From the NCBI GenBank assembly GCA_030539035.1, contig JAUNSU010000029.1, positions 1-37,056 of the forward strand: 37,056 bases of DNA. The letters run 5' to 3'. A program made the position numbers and the translations under genes. The DNA is from Planctomycetia bacterium. GTDB taxonomy: Bacteria > Planctomycetota > Planctomycetia > Pirellulales > Thermoguttaceae. Shown here one piece after another: positions 8,734 through 16,388 of the stretch; positions within the stretch are counted from its first letter, which is position 1; each line of letters begins with the position of its first letter. The notes beneath the pieces are model-generated. The model saw only the letters and a program-made list of their open reading frames with translations, did not search any database and was not told the DNA's origin.

Positions 8734-8739
8734 ATTATA
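8734..8739 (-). promoter_or_regulatory. Candidate -10 element for lpxD-lpxI
   Basis: A consensus TATAAT on the minus strand lies about 53 bases upstream of the lpxD start codon. The -35 is not clear. It is the best single promoter signal in the divergent region between lpxD and the GNAT gene. Confidence 0.35.
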
Positions 8740-8925
8740 CATGATTTTTCTCTCTTTTAAAGACGGGGAAGAGGATCTCTTTTTTCGAAATCTTTGCGGA
8801 CTTGCCGGAAATTTTCCCTTTTGTTCCCTCCTTTTCTCTTTCAAGGCTTGAAAGCAGGAATATTCAGGTGTATAATGATCTTTTTGTTTTCGGAAAATAC
8901 GGACTCATTCGGAGATCGTGAAGGG

Positions 8926-9510
8926 ATGAACGGGAAAGAACACAATTTTGAGATCAAAGTCGAGTATATTCAGCGCTATGAAATGCTCTTTCAATTTGAT
9001 TCTTGCAAAATACCGGACGAGGAGGTGGATCTTCCTCCCGATTATGTCTGGTTTCCCTGGAACGATCGCCTTGCGGATGTCTATGCGCGGGTCCAGTATC
9101 TTGGATTTCGCGGGGAAGTGGATTCCGAAGTCTTTCCGACTTTTCGCCGTTTTGATTCCTGCTGGCGCCTGGTCCAGTATATCATGAACAAGCCGGAATT
9201 TATGCCGAAGGCTTCCTGGTTGATCGGAGAACAAAAAGGGGCGGGGAACGGCTTTTACTGCGCGATGATCCAATGTTCGCGAAAGAGCAAGGAAAGAGGA
9301 AAAATCGAAAACATAGCCGTTCTTCAGCAGTATCGGCATCATGGACTCGGAACGGCTATTATTTACAAGGCGCTTCAGGCTTTTCAAAAGGCCGGGTGCT
9401 GCGATGTCCTTCTGGAAGCAACAGCAAGGAACGAAAACGCCGTTCATTTATATCAAAAATTGGGATTTAAAATCATAAAAACAACTTTTAAGGAAACTTA
9501 TGTCGCGTAA
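8926..9510 (+). CDS. GNAT-family N-acetyltransferase
   Basis: Predicted acetyl-CoA-dependent acyltransferase. The C-terminal half is a standard GNAT domain: IENIAVLQQYRHHGLGTA supplies motif A with Q/R-x-x-G-x-G, and ARNENAVHLYQKLGF supplies motif B. The N-terminal 100 residues (around PDYVWFPWNDRLADVYARVQYLGFRGE) form an extra domain that I recall from planctomycete GNAT proteins. The start is uncertain: ATG 8926 is chosen (GGAG 11 bases upstream), but ATG 8875, with AGGTG four bases upstream, would add 17 residues. It overlaps the next gene by 11 bases. Substrate unknown. Confidence 0.8.
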   Translation: MNGKEHNFEIKVEYIQRYEMLFQFDSCKIPDEEVDLPPDYVWFPWNDRLADVYARVQYLGFRGEVDSEVFPTFRRFDSCWRLVQYIMNKPEFMPKASWLIGEQKGAGNGFYCAMIQCSRKSKERGKIENIAVLQQYRHHGLGTAIIYKALQAFQKAGCCDVLLEATARNENAVHLYQKLGFKIIKTTFKETYVA

Positions 9511-10747
9511 TCGAATTCATGTATTGGATAATGGCCTTGTTCTTATTGCGGAAGAAATGCCCTGGTGCGAGTCGGTTTCTTTTGTTTTTATGATCCCTTC
9601 CGGGTCGGTTCGCGATCCGGAAGATCGGATCGGATTGGCGAACTTGACCTGTGAAATGTCCGCACGCGGGGCAGGGGATCTCGACAACAAAGCGTTCCTT
9701 CAGACCCTTGAAAATTTGGGAGTGGAATCCGGCGAAGGAGCCGCTCAGCCTTATACGACTTACAGCGCCTCTTTGGTTGCCGATAAATTTCGAAAGACGC
9801 TTGCCCTTTACGCTGATCTGATCCGCCGTCCCCGTTTTCCCGAAGAAGATCTTCAAATCGTCAAGCAAATCGCGCTTCAGGATCTTCAGGGAATTGAAGA
9901 TGAACCTTCGCGCAAGGTCCGCAATGAGATCCGAAGGATCTTTTTTCCGCATCCCTGGGGCCGATCCGTTCTCGGAACCGCCGAGGGGATTCAAGCCATT
10001 ACGATGGATGATATTCGGGAAGTTCATCAGAAGTATTTTTGTCCCAACGGAGCGATTCTTGCCGTTGCCGGCCGGATCGATTGGGATATGCTGAAATCGG
10101 AATGTGAACGCCTTTTCGGAGATTGGGATCCTTTGCCGCGCGAAGAGATCGTATCCGAAGATCGAAAGCAGTATGTTTCCCATTTGGATCAGGATTCGGC
10201 GCAGACTCATTTTTATCTCGCATCGCCCGCGCTCCCCGCTGTTCATCCCGATTATATGAAAGCGGTTTGCAGTGTTAATGCCCTGAGCGGAGGAATGAGC
10301 AGCCGTCTTTTTACCGAATTGCGCGAAAAAAGAGGGCTTTGCTATTCCGTCAGTTCGGGCTATTATACGCGGAAAGATTCCGGCGCGGTGATCACTTATT
10401 GCGGATCCCGAACCAATCGCGCACAGGAATCCCTCGATGTGATCCTTGAAGAAATGGATAAACTTTATGCGCAGGGAATCAATCAGAATGAGTTGGAACT
10501 TCTGAAGATCCGGAGTAAATGTTCTCTGGTAATGCAGCAGGAATCCACCGTCAATCGGGCCTCTTCGCTCGTTCGGGATTGGTATTTCCTGAAAAAGATC
10601 CGGACACGGGAAGAAATCGAAGAAAAAATCAATGCTCTTTCCTGCGAATCGGTCAATGAATTTTTGGCCGCTTCTCCCGTAAAAACTTATCGGCTGGCCT
10701 CCATTGGTCCCGATCCCCTTCATATTGACCCTTTACGCCTTGGATAA
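9500..10747 (+). CDS. M16 (pitrilysin/insulinase) family protein without the HxxEH zinc motif
   Basis: A 415-aa protein of the two-domain M16B fold. The N-terminal domain opens with VLDNGLVLIAEEMPWCESVSF, as in mitochondrial-processing-peptidase-like proteins. Where the zinc motif HxxEH should lie, it reads GLANLTCEMSARGAG, so both His and the catalytic Glu are absent. The C-terminal domain is well kept, including SRLFTELREKRGLCYSVSS with the Arg/Tyr pair of the partner subunit. It may be the non-catalytic partner of a catalytic M16 encoded elsewhere, or a structural homologue; similar motif-less forms are, as far as I recall, common in Planctomycetota. Start ATG with AAGGAA four bases upstream. 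Confidence 0.83.
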   Translation: MSRNRIHVLDNGLVLIAEEMPWCESVSFVFMIPSGSVRDPEDRIGLANLTCEMSARGAGDLDNKAFLQTLENLGVESGEGAAQPYTTYSASLVADKFRKTLALYADLIRRPRFPEEDLQIVKQIALQDLQGIEDEPSRKVRNEIRRIFFPHPWGRSVLGTAEGIQAITMDDIREVHQKYFCPNGAILAVAGRIDWDMLKSECERLFGDWDPLPREEIVSEDRKQYVSHLDQDSAQTHFYLASPALPAVHPDYMKAVCSVNALSGGMSSRLFTELREKRGLCYSVSSGYYTRKDSGAVITYCGSRTNRAQESLDVILEEMDKLYAQGINQNELELLKIRSKCSLVMQQESTVNRASSLVRDWYFLKKIRTREEIEEKINALSCESVNEFLAASPVKTYRLASIGPDPLHIDPLRLG

Positions 10748-10760
10748 TCTGGAGATTTGT

Positions 10761-11777
10761 ATGTCTGAAAAGAACGCTTACGGTATTGACTGGAAAAAAC
10801 TCGCCGAATATGTGAAGCAGGCGAATTCCATCCTTTTGATCTCGCATATTCGCCCCGACGGTGATGCGATTGGGAGCCAAATTGCGTTGGGACGCGCACT
10901 TTCCGATCTCGGAAAAAAAGTGCATCTCGTGAACGCCGATCCTGTTCCGCGGAATCTTCGTTTCCTTGATCCCGACGGAATGATCGTTCCCCTTGCCGAA
11001 CTTTCTCCGGAACAGAAAGCCGATCTCAATCAGATCGATCTTATTCTCGTTCTCGATACAAGTTCCTGGGCCCAGCTCGGCGCGATGGGCGATTGGATCA
11101 AAACGGCTTCCGTTCGGAAGACTGTTCTGGATCACCACGTAAAAGGAGATGATATCGGCGCGGAGAAATTCATCGGGTCCGACGCCGAAGCCGCCGGATC
11201 TCTCGTTTTTCATTTGATCGAAGAACTGGGCCTTCCGATGAAATTCGAATACGCCTGGCCCCTTTTTACCGCGATCTCCACCGATACCGGATGGTTCCGG
11301 TTCAGCTCGGTTTCCGCGGATACATATCGAATGGCCGCCGCGTTGATCGATGCCGGAGTCCGGCCCGATGAGCAGTATAAAATCATTTACGAACAGGAAA
11401 CCTTCGGAAGGGCCAAACTGATCGCCGCCGCCTTGTCGAATATGGAGCAGTTCCTCGACGGCGAGGGGATTTTCACTTGGCTTTCCAGCGAAGATTTCGA
11501 AAGGTCGGGTGCGATCCCGTCCGAAAGCGAAGATATTGTCAATATTACACTGAAGGTCGGCGGCAGTCGGGTCGCTCTGATCATGGTCGAGCAGAAATCG
11601 GGCGGATACAAACTCAGTTTCCGAAGCCGATGTGATCTCGATTGCAGTCTTTTAGCCGGAAAATTCGGCGGGGGAGGGCATAAAAAAGCGGCCGGCGCGT
11701 TCATCAACGCTCCTTTTGCCGAAGCCCGGAAAATACTGATCGATTCGACCGTTGAAATGATGAATTCCCTGAAGTGA
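10761..11777 (+). CDS. nrnA: DHH-family phosphoesterase, NrnA-like oligoribonuclease / pAp phosphatase
   Basis: A 338-aa DHH/DHHA1 protein expected to degrade short RNA oligomers to mononucleotides and possibly to dephosphorylate pAp. Metal-binding motifs are SHIRPDGDAIGS (His29, Asp33, Asp35), VLDTSS (Asp99), and the name-giving LDHHV (Asp124-His125-His126). The C-terminal DHHA1 domain ends with KFGGGGHKKAAGA, the substrate-binding GGGH. Start ATG 10761 is preferred over an in-frame upstream ATG at 10704, which lies inside the M16 gene; TGGAG precedes 10761. It lies 13 bases after the M16-like gene and 9 bases before truA, in a probable operon. Confidence 0.92.
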   Translation: MSEKNAYGIDWKKLAEYVKQANSILLISHIRPDGDAIGSQIALGRALSDLGKKVHLVNADPVPRNLRFLDPDGMIVPLAELSPEQKADLNQIDLILVLDTSSWAQLGAMGDWIKTASVRKTVLDHHVKGDDIGAEKFIGSDAEAAGSLVFHLIEELGLPMKFEYAWPLFTAISTDTGWFRFSSVSADTYRMAAALIDAGVRPDEQYKIIYEQETFGRAKLIAAALSNMEQFLDGEGIFTWLSSEDFERSGAIPSESEDIVNITLKVGGSRVALIMVEQKSGGYKLSFRSRCDLDCSLLAGKFGGGGHKKAAGAFINAPFAEARKILIDSTVEMMNSLK

Positions 11778-11786
11778 GTCTTCCGT

Positions 11787-12605
11787 ATGATACGTTGCCT
11801 GAAATTGGAACTCTCCTACGACGGATCAAATTATTCCGGATGGCAGGAGCAAAAAGCGCAGCCGAACGTGAAAACCGTCCAGGGAGAAATCCAGCGTGTT
11901 CTGGAACGGATCACCGGACAGAAAATCCCGATCCTCGGCAGCGGACGAACGGACGCGGGCGTCCACGCCCTTTATCAGACCGCATCGTTCCTGATCGAAG
12001 AGAATACCCTTGCGCCCGAGGTGTTTACAAGAGCATTGAACGCTTTCTTGCCCTCCGATATCCGTATTTGGCGGACAACGGAAGCGGATCCGAATTTTCA
12101 TCCGATCCGCGATGTCGTTCGAAAGCGCTATCGGTATTTGATGTCCGATCAGCGTCCGTTTTTGCCCATGATGCGGAATTATGTCTGGTGGTCCTCAAAG
12201 CCGCTGGATCGGGGACCCATGGGGGCAGCTGCTCAATTTTTGCAGGGAACACACGATTTTCGCGCGTTTCAAACGGAAGGGTCGCCCCGTCGATCCACCG
12301 TCCGAACAATCTTTGAGATCCAGCTGAAGGAGATCCCGACTCCGATCTTCTTCGACTTTCCCGCGCAAAAACGGGATCCCGGTGAATTGCCTGTTCCTTC
12401 TCTTCTCGCTCTGGAAGTGGAAGCGGACGGATTCCTTTATAATATGGTCCGCGCCATCGCGGGGACTTTGTACCTGTTCGGAAGAAAGCATAAAGGCTTC
12501 GAAGATCCGGAAGCGATGAAAAAAATCGTTGATTCCGGAGATCGGGCTCTTGCCGGGCCAACGGCCCCTCCGCACGGTTTATACATGATCGATGTTGTTT
12601 ATTAA
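11787..12605 (+). CDS. truA: tRNA pseudouridine(38-40) synthase TruA
   Basis: Modifies uridines 38-40 in the anticodon stem-loop of many tRNAs. The 272-aa length is normal. Motifs are LSYDGSNYSGWQ at the N-terminus, GSGRTDAGVHA with catalytic Asp56, and in the second domain VVRKRYRY, GTHDFRAFQ and VEADGFLYNMVRAIAGTL. The last is the usual C-terminal hallmark. The start ATG lies nine bases after the nrnA-type gene with little Shine-Dalgarno, which suggests translational coupling to the preceding gene. Confidence 0.96.
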   Translation: MIRCLKLELSYDGSNYSGWQEQKAQPNVKTVQGEIQRVLERITGQKIPILGSGRTDAGVHALYQTASFLIEENTLAPEVFTRALNAFLPSDIRIWRTTEADPNFHPIRDVVRKRYRYLMSDQRPFLPMMRNYVWWSSKPLDRGPMGAAAQFLQGTHDFRAFQTEGSPRRSTVRTIFEIQLKEIPTPIFFDFPAQKRDPGELPVPSLLALEVEADGFLYNMVRAIAGTLYLFGRKHKGFEDPEAMKKIVDSGDRALAGPTAPPHGLYMIDVVY

Positions 12606-12643
12606 CGAAATGGAAATAGTTTGCACAAGAGAAAGGAAACATC

Positions 12644-14794
12644 ATGAATCTGATCGCGGCTTTGTTTACATTGGTTTTAGGACCCTGGATGATCTCATTC
12701 GACGAGAATACTTCTCAGTTGACGATCAAGAATCAGGAACAGGCGATTGAAGTCCAGGGAAAACTCTCCTTCGAATCCGAAGGCAAGATCTGGAAGATCG
12801 GACTTCCCCGGGACAATGTTGCCCGGCGCCTTGCTCTGATCAGTCCGCAAAATTCCGTACAGGGATATCTCTCTTTTCAGGGAGATCCCAATCGGATCGA
12901 ATTTCTGGTCCACCATCGCACACGCCAGTTTTATTCCGGAAAACTTCGATTTGAAGGCGACGTTCAATTCAAAAAAGGGAGCTTTGCCTGCCGGACCAAA
13001 CCGGTTAAGGGCGAACGTGTTCTCTCTTTGGGAACAGGAGCTTCCGATTCCGCGCTGAATGATTCCCTTTTCTGCGATCAGCTGGATCTTCTGGTTCAGT
13101 TCTTCGGATCGGGCCTCAAAATCGATTCGAAAGGAAATGGTCTCTACGGACTCTCCTTCGAAGGCGCGATTGAACAGGCGTCCGAATCCGCTTTCGGTTT
13201 ACAGATCATGGAACATTATTTCAAAGATCGGTATGTTCCGTATTATACGCCGATCGATCGGAAACGATGTCCTTCCGCTCCGACCGGATGGATGTCCTGG
13301 AATCTCTATTTCGACAAGGCAACAGCGGAAGACAATCTCGCCGAAGCCCGGATGGGAAAGAAGTATCTCCAGCCTTTTGGTCTGGAGTTCTGGTCTATTG
13401 AATCCTGGCAGGGAAATTCCGATCAGCTTCCCGTTTCCAAGTTCTATAATCTCGATCGGGAAGCAAATGAAAAGCAGTTCCCCAAGGGAATGAAGCAGTT
13501 GGCCGACGATATCCGCGCACTCGGATTCCGGCCCGGCCTTTGGGTCGTTCCTTATGGAACAGGAAATGAAGAGTTCTACAAAAAACATAAGGACTGGTTC
13601 CTTCATGATAAAAAAGGAAATCCGCTCCGAACCTGGGCCGGTCTGTTTACGCCCGATCCGACCAACGAAGAGTATATCGCCCATATGATCAAAACACTGG
13701 ATATCCAGTCCCATGAATGGGGATATGAATTCTTCAAGGTGGACGGCATGTCGGGATCCGGACCGGGATACTGCGCCCACTTCTATGAAATGCCTTCGGT
13801 CCGATCGCAATTCAAAGATCCGAACTGCAAAAACGCGTTCGAGATTACGGTCAACGCGATTCGCAAAGGGATCGGACCGGATCGGGTCTTCCTCGCTTGC
13901 CAAGGACATGCGACCGGACCGGAAGCCGCGGTTGCCGATGCGTCCCGTATTGGATCGGATATCGTTCATCCCAATAAACCGGTTGGCTGGAACAATTTAA
14001 TGCAGCAGGCGGGAAGAACCTTGAATCAGATCTTTACGCACAATATCGTCTTCTTTGCCGATCCGGATACCCTGCTGGTCAATGAAGCGCTCAGTATGGA
14101 AGAGGCCCGTCTTTCGACGACTGTTGTAAGTCTTCCGGGCCAGATGATGTTCAGCGGAGATAAGCTTGCCGAACTTCCGATGGAACGTGTCGCTCTGCTC
14201 CAGAAAACGCTCCCTGTTTGCGATATTCATCCGATGAATCTTTATCCTTACTTTGAAATGCTTCCGGTTTGGAATCTGAAAGTGGATCGGAATTTCCTGG
14301 ATTGGGATGTCGTTGCCCTCTTCAACTGGACGGAAAAGAATGATAAGGTCAAGTTCGATTTCGCGGAACTTGGCCTGGATTCCAAAGCCGACTATCTTCT
14401 TTACGAATACTGGACGAATCAGTTTAAAGGATCTGTTCACGGCAGCTTTGAAATGGAAGTTCCCGCGCATGGAGTCCGGCTTTTGGCTGTTCATCGCAAG
14501 CAGGATGTCCCGCAATTCCTTTCGAGCGACCGGCATATTACCCAAGGTGCGGTCGATTTGACCGGACTTCTTATGAATCGGGCAGAGAAGAAATTGGAAG
14601 GAAGCGTCAAATTGATCGCGAATCACAAAACGGCGCTCCGCTTTTATCTTCCCGAAAACTGGGAGATCAAAGGAATTGACGCGTCGAAAAACGTAAAAGC
14701 GGAATTCAAAACGGAAGAAAACGGACGAATCGCCGTTCTCAATCTGATCGCTCCGAAAAACGCGGAATCTCAATTTGTCCTGAAGTTCAAATAA
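12644..14794 (+). CDS. GH27/GH36-like alpha-galactosidase
   Basis: A 716-aa glycoside hydrolase of the melibiase clan. The N-terminal 200 residues form a beta-sandwich-like domain. The (beta/alpha)8 barrel begins around GWMSWNLYF (about residue 215). FFKVDGM at about 361-367 gives the likely nucleophile Asp, and SRIGSDI at about 432-438 the likely acid/base Asp. A C-terminal beta domain with SLPGQMMFSG upstream and an all-beta tail (about 630-716) follows. The N-terminal hydrophobic stretch MNLIAALFTLVLGPWM could be a weak signal peptide. Start ATG with AAAGGA at good spacing. It ends the plus-strand run begun at the GNAT gene, 38 bases after truA. Exact substrate is inferred. Confidence 0.82.
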   Translation: MNLIAALFTLVLGPWMISFDENTSQLTIKNQEQAIEVQGKLSFESEGKIWKIGLPRDNVARRLALISPQNSVQGYLSFQGDPNRIEFLVHHRTRQFYSGKLRFEGDVQFKKGSFACRTKPVKGERVLSLGTGASDSALNDSLFCDQLDLLVQFFGSGLKIDSKGNGLYGLSFEGAIEQASESAFGLQIMEHYFKDRYVPYYTPIDRKRCPSAPTGWMSWNLYFDKATAEDNLAEARMGKKYLQPFGLEFWSIESWQGNSDQLPVSKFYNLDREANEKQFPKGMKQLADDIRALGFRPGLWVVPYGTGNEEFYKKHKDWFLHDKKGNPLRTWAGLFTPDPTNEEYIAHMIKTLDIQSHEWGYEFFKVDGMSGSGPGYCAHFYEMPSVRSQFKDPNCKNAFEITVNAIRKGIGPDRVFLACQGHATGPEAAVADASRIGSDIVHPNKPVGWNNLMQQAGRTLNQIFTHNIVFFADPDTLLVNEALSMEEARLSTTVVSLPGQMMFSGDKLAELPMERVALLQKTLPVCDIHPMNLYPYFEMLPVWNLKVDRNFLDWDVVALFNWTEKNDKVKFDFAELGLDSKADYLLYEYWTNQFKGSVHGSFEMEVPAHGVRLLAVHRKQDVPQFLSSDRHITQGAVDLTGLLMNRAEKKLEGSVKLIANHKTALRFYLPENWEIKGIDASKNVKAEFKTEENGRIAVLNLIAPKNAESQFVLKFK

Positions 14795-14818
14795 AATCAG
14801 GGACGGGAAACGGGATAA

Positions 14819-14939
14819 TGAGGGATCCCGGCGGCTTGAATCGCCGGGATCCCTTCGAAAAACAAAGAATTTTCAGTGCGAAAAGGCCTGTTCCTCCGCG
14901 AAATCAGAAATTCAGAGATTCTCCTTCTGTTTGCCGATC
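14819..14939. repeat. 121-bp direct repeat, left copy (DR1)
   Basis: Matches 16268-16388 in the same orientation over 121 bp with six mismatches and no gaps. It contains a strong GC-rich hairpin at its left end. The two copies bracket the DUF3791-DUF3990-DUF3791 operon and MITE copy B. The right end corresponds in DR2 to the last codons of the glycosidase-like gene, so DR1 carries a decayed piece of that gene's 3' end. Confidence 0.9.
14821..14854. terminator. 13-bp GC-rich hairpin downstream of the alpha-galactosidase gene
   Basis: Stem AGGGATCCCGGCG with its complement, loop GCTTGAAT. It lies 27 bases after the plus-strand gene and downstream of the convergent minus-strand operon, so it could end both. 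No poly-T follows on either strand, so an intrinsic terminator is only a possibility. The DR2 copy at 16271-16302 has one mismatched pair. Confidence 0.5.
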
Positions 14940-14993
14940 AGGGAGACGCAGGCCGGGGGCTGAAGATAAAGTCCTTTTTATTTACCGTATGGG

Positions 14994-15209
14994 TCAATTA
15001 CCGTTTTTTCTGTATTCGGTAATCAGATCCTCCACCAGATAGCCGAGGCTGAGGCAGTGCATATCGGATACGCCGTCCTTGAGAAGCTGATATAAACGGG
15101 ACGTATAGAAAACCTTGAGTGATTCATCAAGAGAAATATTCAGCTCTTTTGCAAGCAGTTGAATAATATCCGCATATTTCATTTGCAGAATCAGGGGATC
15201 CGCTTTCAT
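14994..15209 (-). CDS. Small DUF3791-like protein, third gene of the module
   Basis: A 71-aa helical protein. Its spacing of hydrophobic and charged residues (around YADIIQLLAKELNISLDESL) resembles DUF3791-type proteins that accompany DUF3990 genes in gut bacteria. Its start overlaps the stop of the DUF3990 gene by four bases (ATGA), so it is translationally coupled. It is less clearly a family member than the first gene. Possible role: second partner or neutraliser of the DUF3990 protein. This role is inferred from context only. Confidence 0.65.
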   Translation of the reverse strand: MKADPLILQMKYADIIQLLAKELNISLDESLKVFYTSRLYQLLKDGVSDMHCLSLGYLVEDLITEYRKNGN

Positions 15210-15679
15210 CTCTGTTCACTCCTCTCAAAAAGCAAGTACCGATCCAAAATCTCCTGATTTTTAAAACAGATCTGCTGATTTGGATTTTCATATCGGAGTC
15301 GTCTTAAAGCGGTTTCTTTATCTATGTATTTTTTAAAGTAAAGTTCACATGTATTGAAAATTTTATCGTTGGCGACCCCGCCGACGATCAGATCATAATC
15401 GGAGGTATCGAATCCTCGACGGCATTTTGTGATCAAATCCAGCCAATTGTCCGAGTAAGTATCGAAAATCAATACTTTTGCCTCTGTCCAGACGGAATCA
15501 TCCAACGTGTAAAAATTGATTATTCCCTGCTGTTGATTTCGCAAGAAGTGTTCGACCCATTGTTCCGCCTGAGATAAAAGGGTGGTCGTATAGAATCCCT
15601 TGCCAAAGTCGAGCTTTGCGAGGGAATGGAAGATGTCCGGCTTGGCAATCTCCTGTTTGGCACCATGGTAAATGATCAT
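15206..15679 (-). CDS. DUF3990 protein, predicted ADP-ribosyltransferase fold
   Basis: A 157-aa protein. It opens MIIYHGAKQEI, where YHG fits the first ART motif. DFGKGFYTTTLLSQAEQW (about residues 29-46) fits the second, with its G-x-GFYTT core. NQQICFKNQEILDRYL near residue 137 gives the third, Gln-containing motif typical of DUF3990. As I recall, DUF3990 has been grouped with the ADP-ribosyltransferase superfamily; activity and target are unknown. It overlaps both neighbours by four bases, giving a tightly coupled three-gene unit. The arrangement resembles a toxin with partner proteins, but no neutralisation is shown by sequence alone. Confidence 0.78.
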   Translation of the reverse strand: MIIYHGAKQEIAKPDIFHSLAKLDFGKGFYTTTLLSQAEQWVEHFLRNQQQGIINFYTLDDSVWTEAKVLIFDTYSDNWLDLITKCRRGFDTSDYDLIVGGVANDKIFNTCELYFKKYIDKETALRRLRYENPNQQICFKNQEILDRYLLFERSEQR

Positions 15680-15924
15680 AAAGACACCCCTCTTGATTTC
15701 ATTACGGACAGAATATCTTCGACGATATACTCTTTTCCGAGCGAGTGAAACACTTCAAAACAGGGGATAATATAATCGTTCAAAATGGTACTTTGTTCGG
15801 TGAGCGCCAAATAGACCTTATCGGCGCTTACTCCTAATTTCAACGCAACGTTTTCAATACAAAAGACGGCAAATTCCAGTTCCTGTTTATTTTGAATCGG
15901 CGCGCTTTTCAGTTCCGCTGCCAT
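15676..15924 (-). CDS. DUF3791 protein, first gene of the module
   Basis: An 82-aa helical protein with the DUF3791 pattern: FAVFCIENVALKLGVSADKV, then STILNDYIIPCFEVFHSLG, then EYIVEDILSVMKSRG. The start chosen is ATG 15924, because AAAGGA lies eight bases upstream; the in-frame ATG at 15933 would overlap that Shine-Dalgarno. Its stop overlaps the DUF3990 start (ATGA). Being first in the operon fits an antitoxin or chaperone that must be made before the ART-like protein, but this is inference. Confidence 0.8.
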   Translation of the reverse strand: MAAELKSAPIQNKQELEFAVFCIENVALKLGVSADKVYLALTEQSTILNDYIIPCFEVFHSLGKEYIVEDILSVMKSRGVSL

Positions 15925-15947
15925 AATACACATCCTTTTGCAAAACG

Positions 15948-15970
15948 ATTATAAAGTAATGGCGGACCAT
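15948..15970 (-). promoter_or_regulatory. Second -10-like box with adjacent inverted repeat upstream of the DUF3791 operon
   Basis: A TATAAT on the minus strand (15948-15953) lies 24 bases before the first gene. Five bases further upstream is the inverted repeat ATGG-N4-CCAT (15959-15970). The repeat is placed where a repressor would act. No good -35 goes with this box. Confidence 0.3.
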
Positions 15971-16041
15971 GTTTTTTGATCCTTTCCAATTTTGGAGACA
16001 ATGGAAAGAACGGACCGGAACCCCAATCTCATCATCAGTAT

Positions 16042-16070
16042 ATATTAGTCCGTACGATGTTATCTGTCAA
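16042..16070 (-). promoter_or_regulatory. Sigma70-like promoter of the DUF3791-DUF3990-DUF3791 operon
   Basis: On the minus strand TTGACA (16065-16070) is followed after exactly 17 bases by TAATAT (16042-16047). This would start transcription near 16035 and leave a leader of about 110 bases before the first gene. The match to consensus is much better than at most other starts in the window, consistent with a gene unit that carries its own promoter. Confidence 0.6.
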
Positions 16071-16089
16071 TAGGCGTTTTTGTTTATGG

Positions 16090-16266
16090 TAAAAATTACA
16101 GAAATTAAACTGTAAATAACCGATTTTGAAACCACGGATTTCACGGATTTTCACGGATGCACTTTTTGGTAAAAACACGTTTTCATTAAAAAAATCCGCT
16201 CCGAATCTTATATAGATTTCATCCGTGGTTCCAAACAAAAATATTTTTACAGTAAAAATTACAGAA
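16090..16266. repeat. 14-bp direct repeats flanking MITE copy B
   Basis: TAAAAATTACAGAA occurs at 16090-16103 and again at 16253-16266, on either side of the MITE-like element. The right copy ends next to DR2. It may be a duplicated target or part of a longer element; copy A lacks a comparable pair. Confidence 0.5.
16109..16253 (-). mobile_element. MITE-like element, copy B
   Basis: A 145-bp element, the reverse complement of 6487-6649, sharing both termini (ACTGTAAA...) and the CACGGAT-rich interior, minus 18 bp. It lies immediately upstream of the DUF3791 operon promoter and immediately left of DR2. No coding capacity. Confidence 0.7.
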
Positions 16267-16267
16267 G

Positions 16268-16388
16268 TGAGGAATCCCGGCGGCTTGAATCGCCGGGATC
16301 CCTTCGGAAAACAAAGAAATTTCAGTGCGAAAAGGCCTGTTCCTCCGCAAAATCAGAAATTCAGAGCTTCTCCTTCTGTTTACCGATC
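16268..16388. repeat. 121-bp direct repeat, right copy (DR2)
   Basis: Right partner of 14819-14939 (six mismatches in 121). It spans the last codons and stop of the minus-strand glycosidase-like gene (stop at 16380-16382) and its 3' untranslated region with the GC-rich hairpin. This makes DR2 the probable original and DR1 the duplicate. Confidence 0.88.

Noticed and set aside
9488-10723. A 411-codon open frame on the minus strand opposite the M16-like gene
   Set aside because: It is antisense to a recognisable protein, resembles no family, and its Arg/Ile/Phe-rich composition is what the antisense of GATC-rich codons gives.
14818-15042. A short plus-strand frame in DR1 with a related frame in DR2
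   Set aside because: The similarity is explained by the 121-bp DNA repeat and its hairpin, not by a conserved protein.
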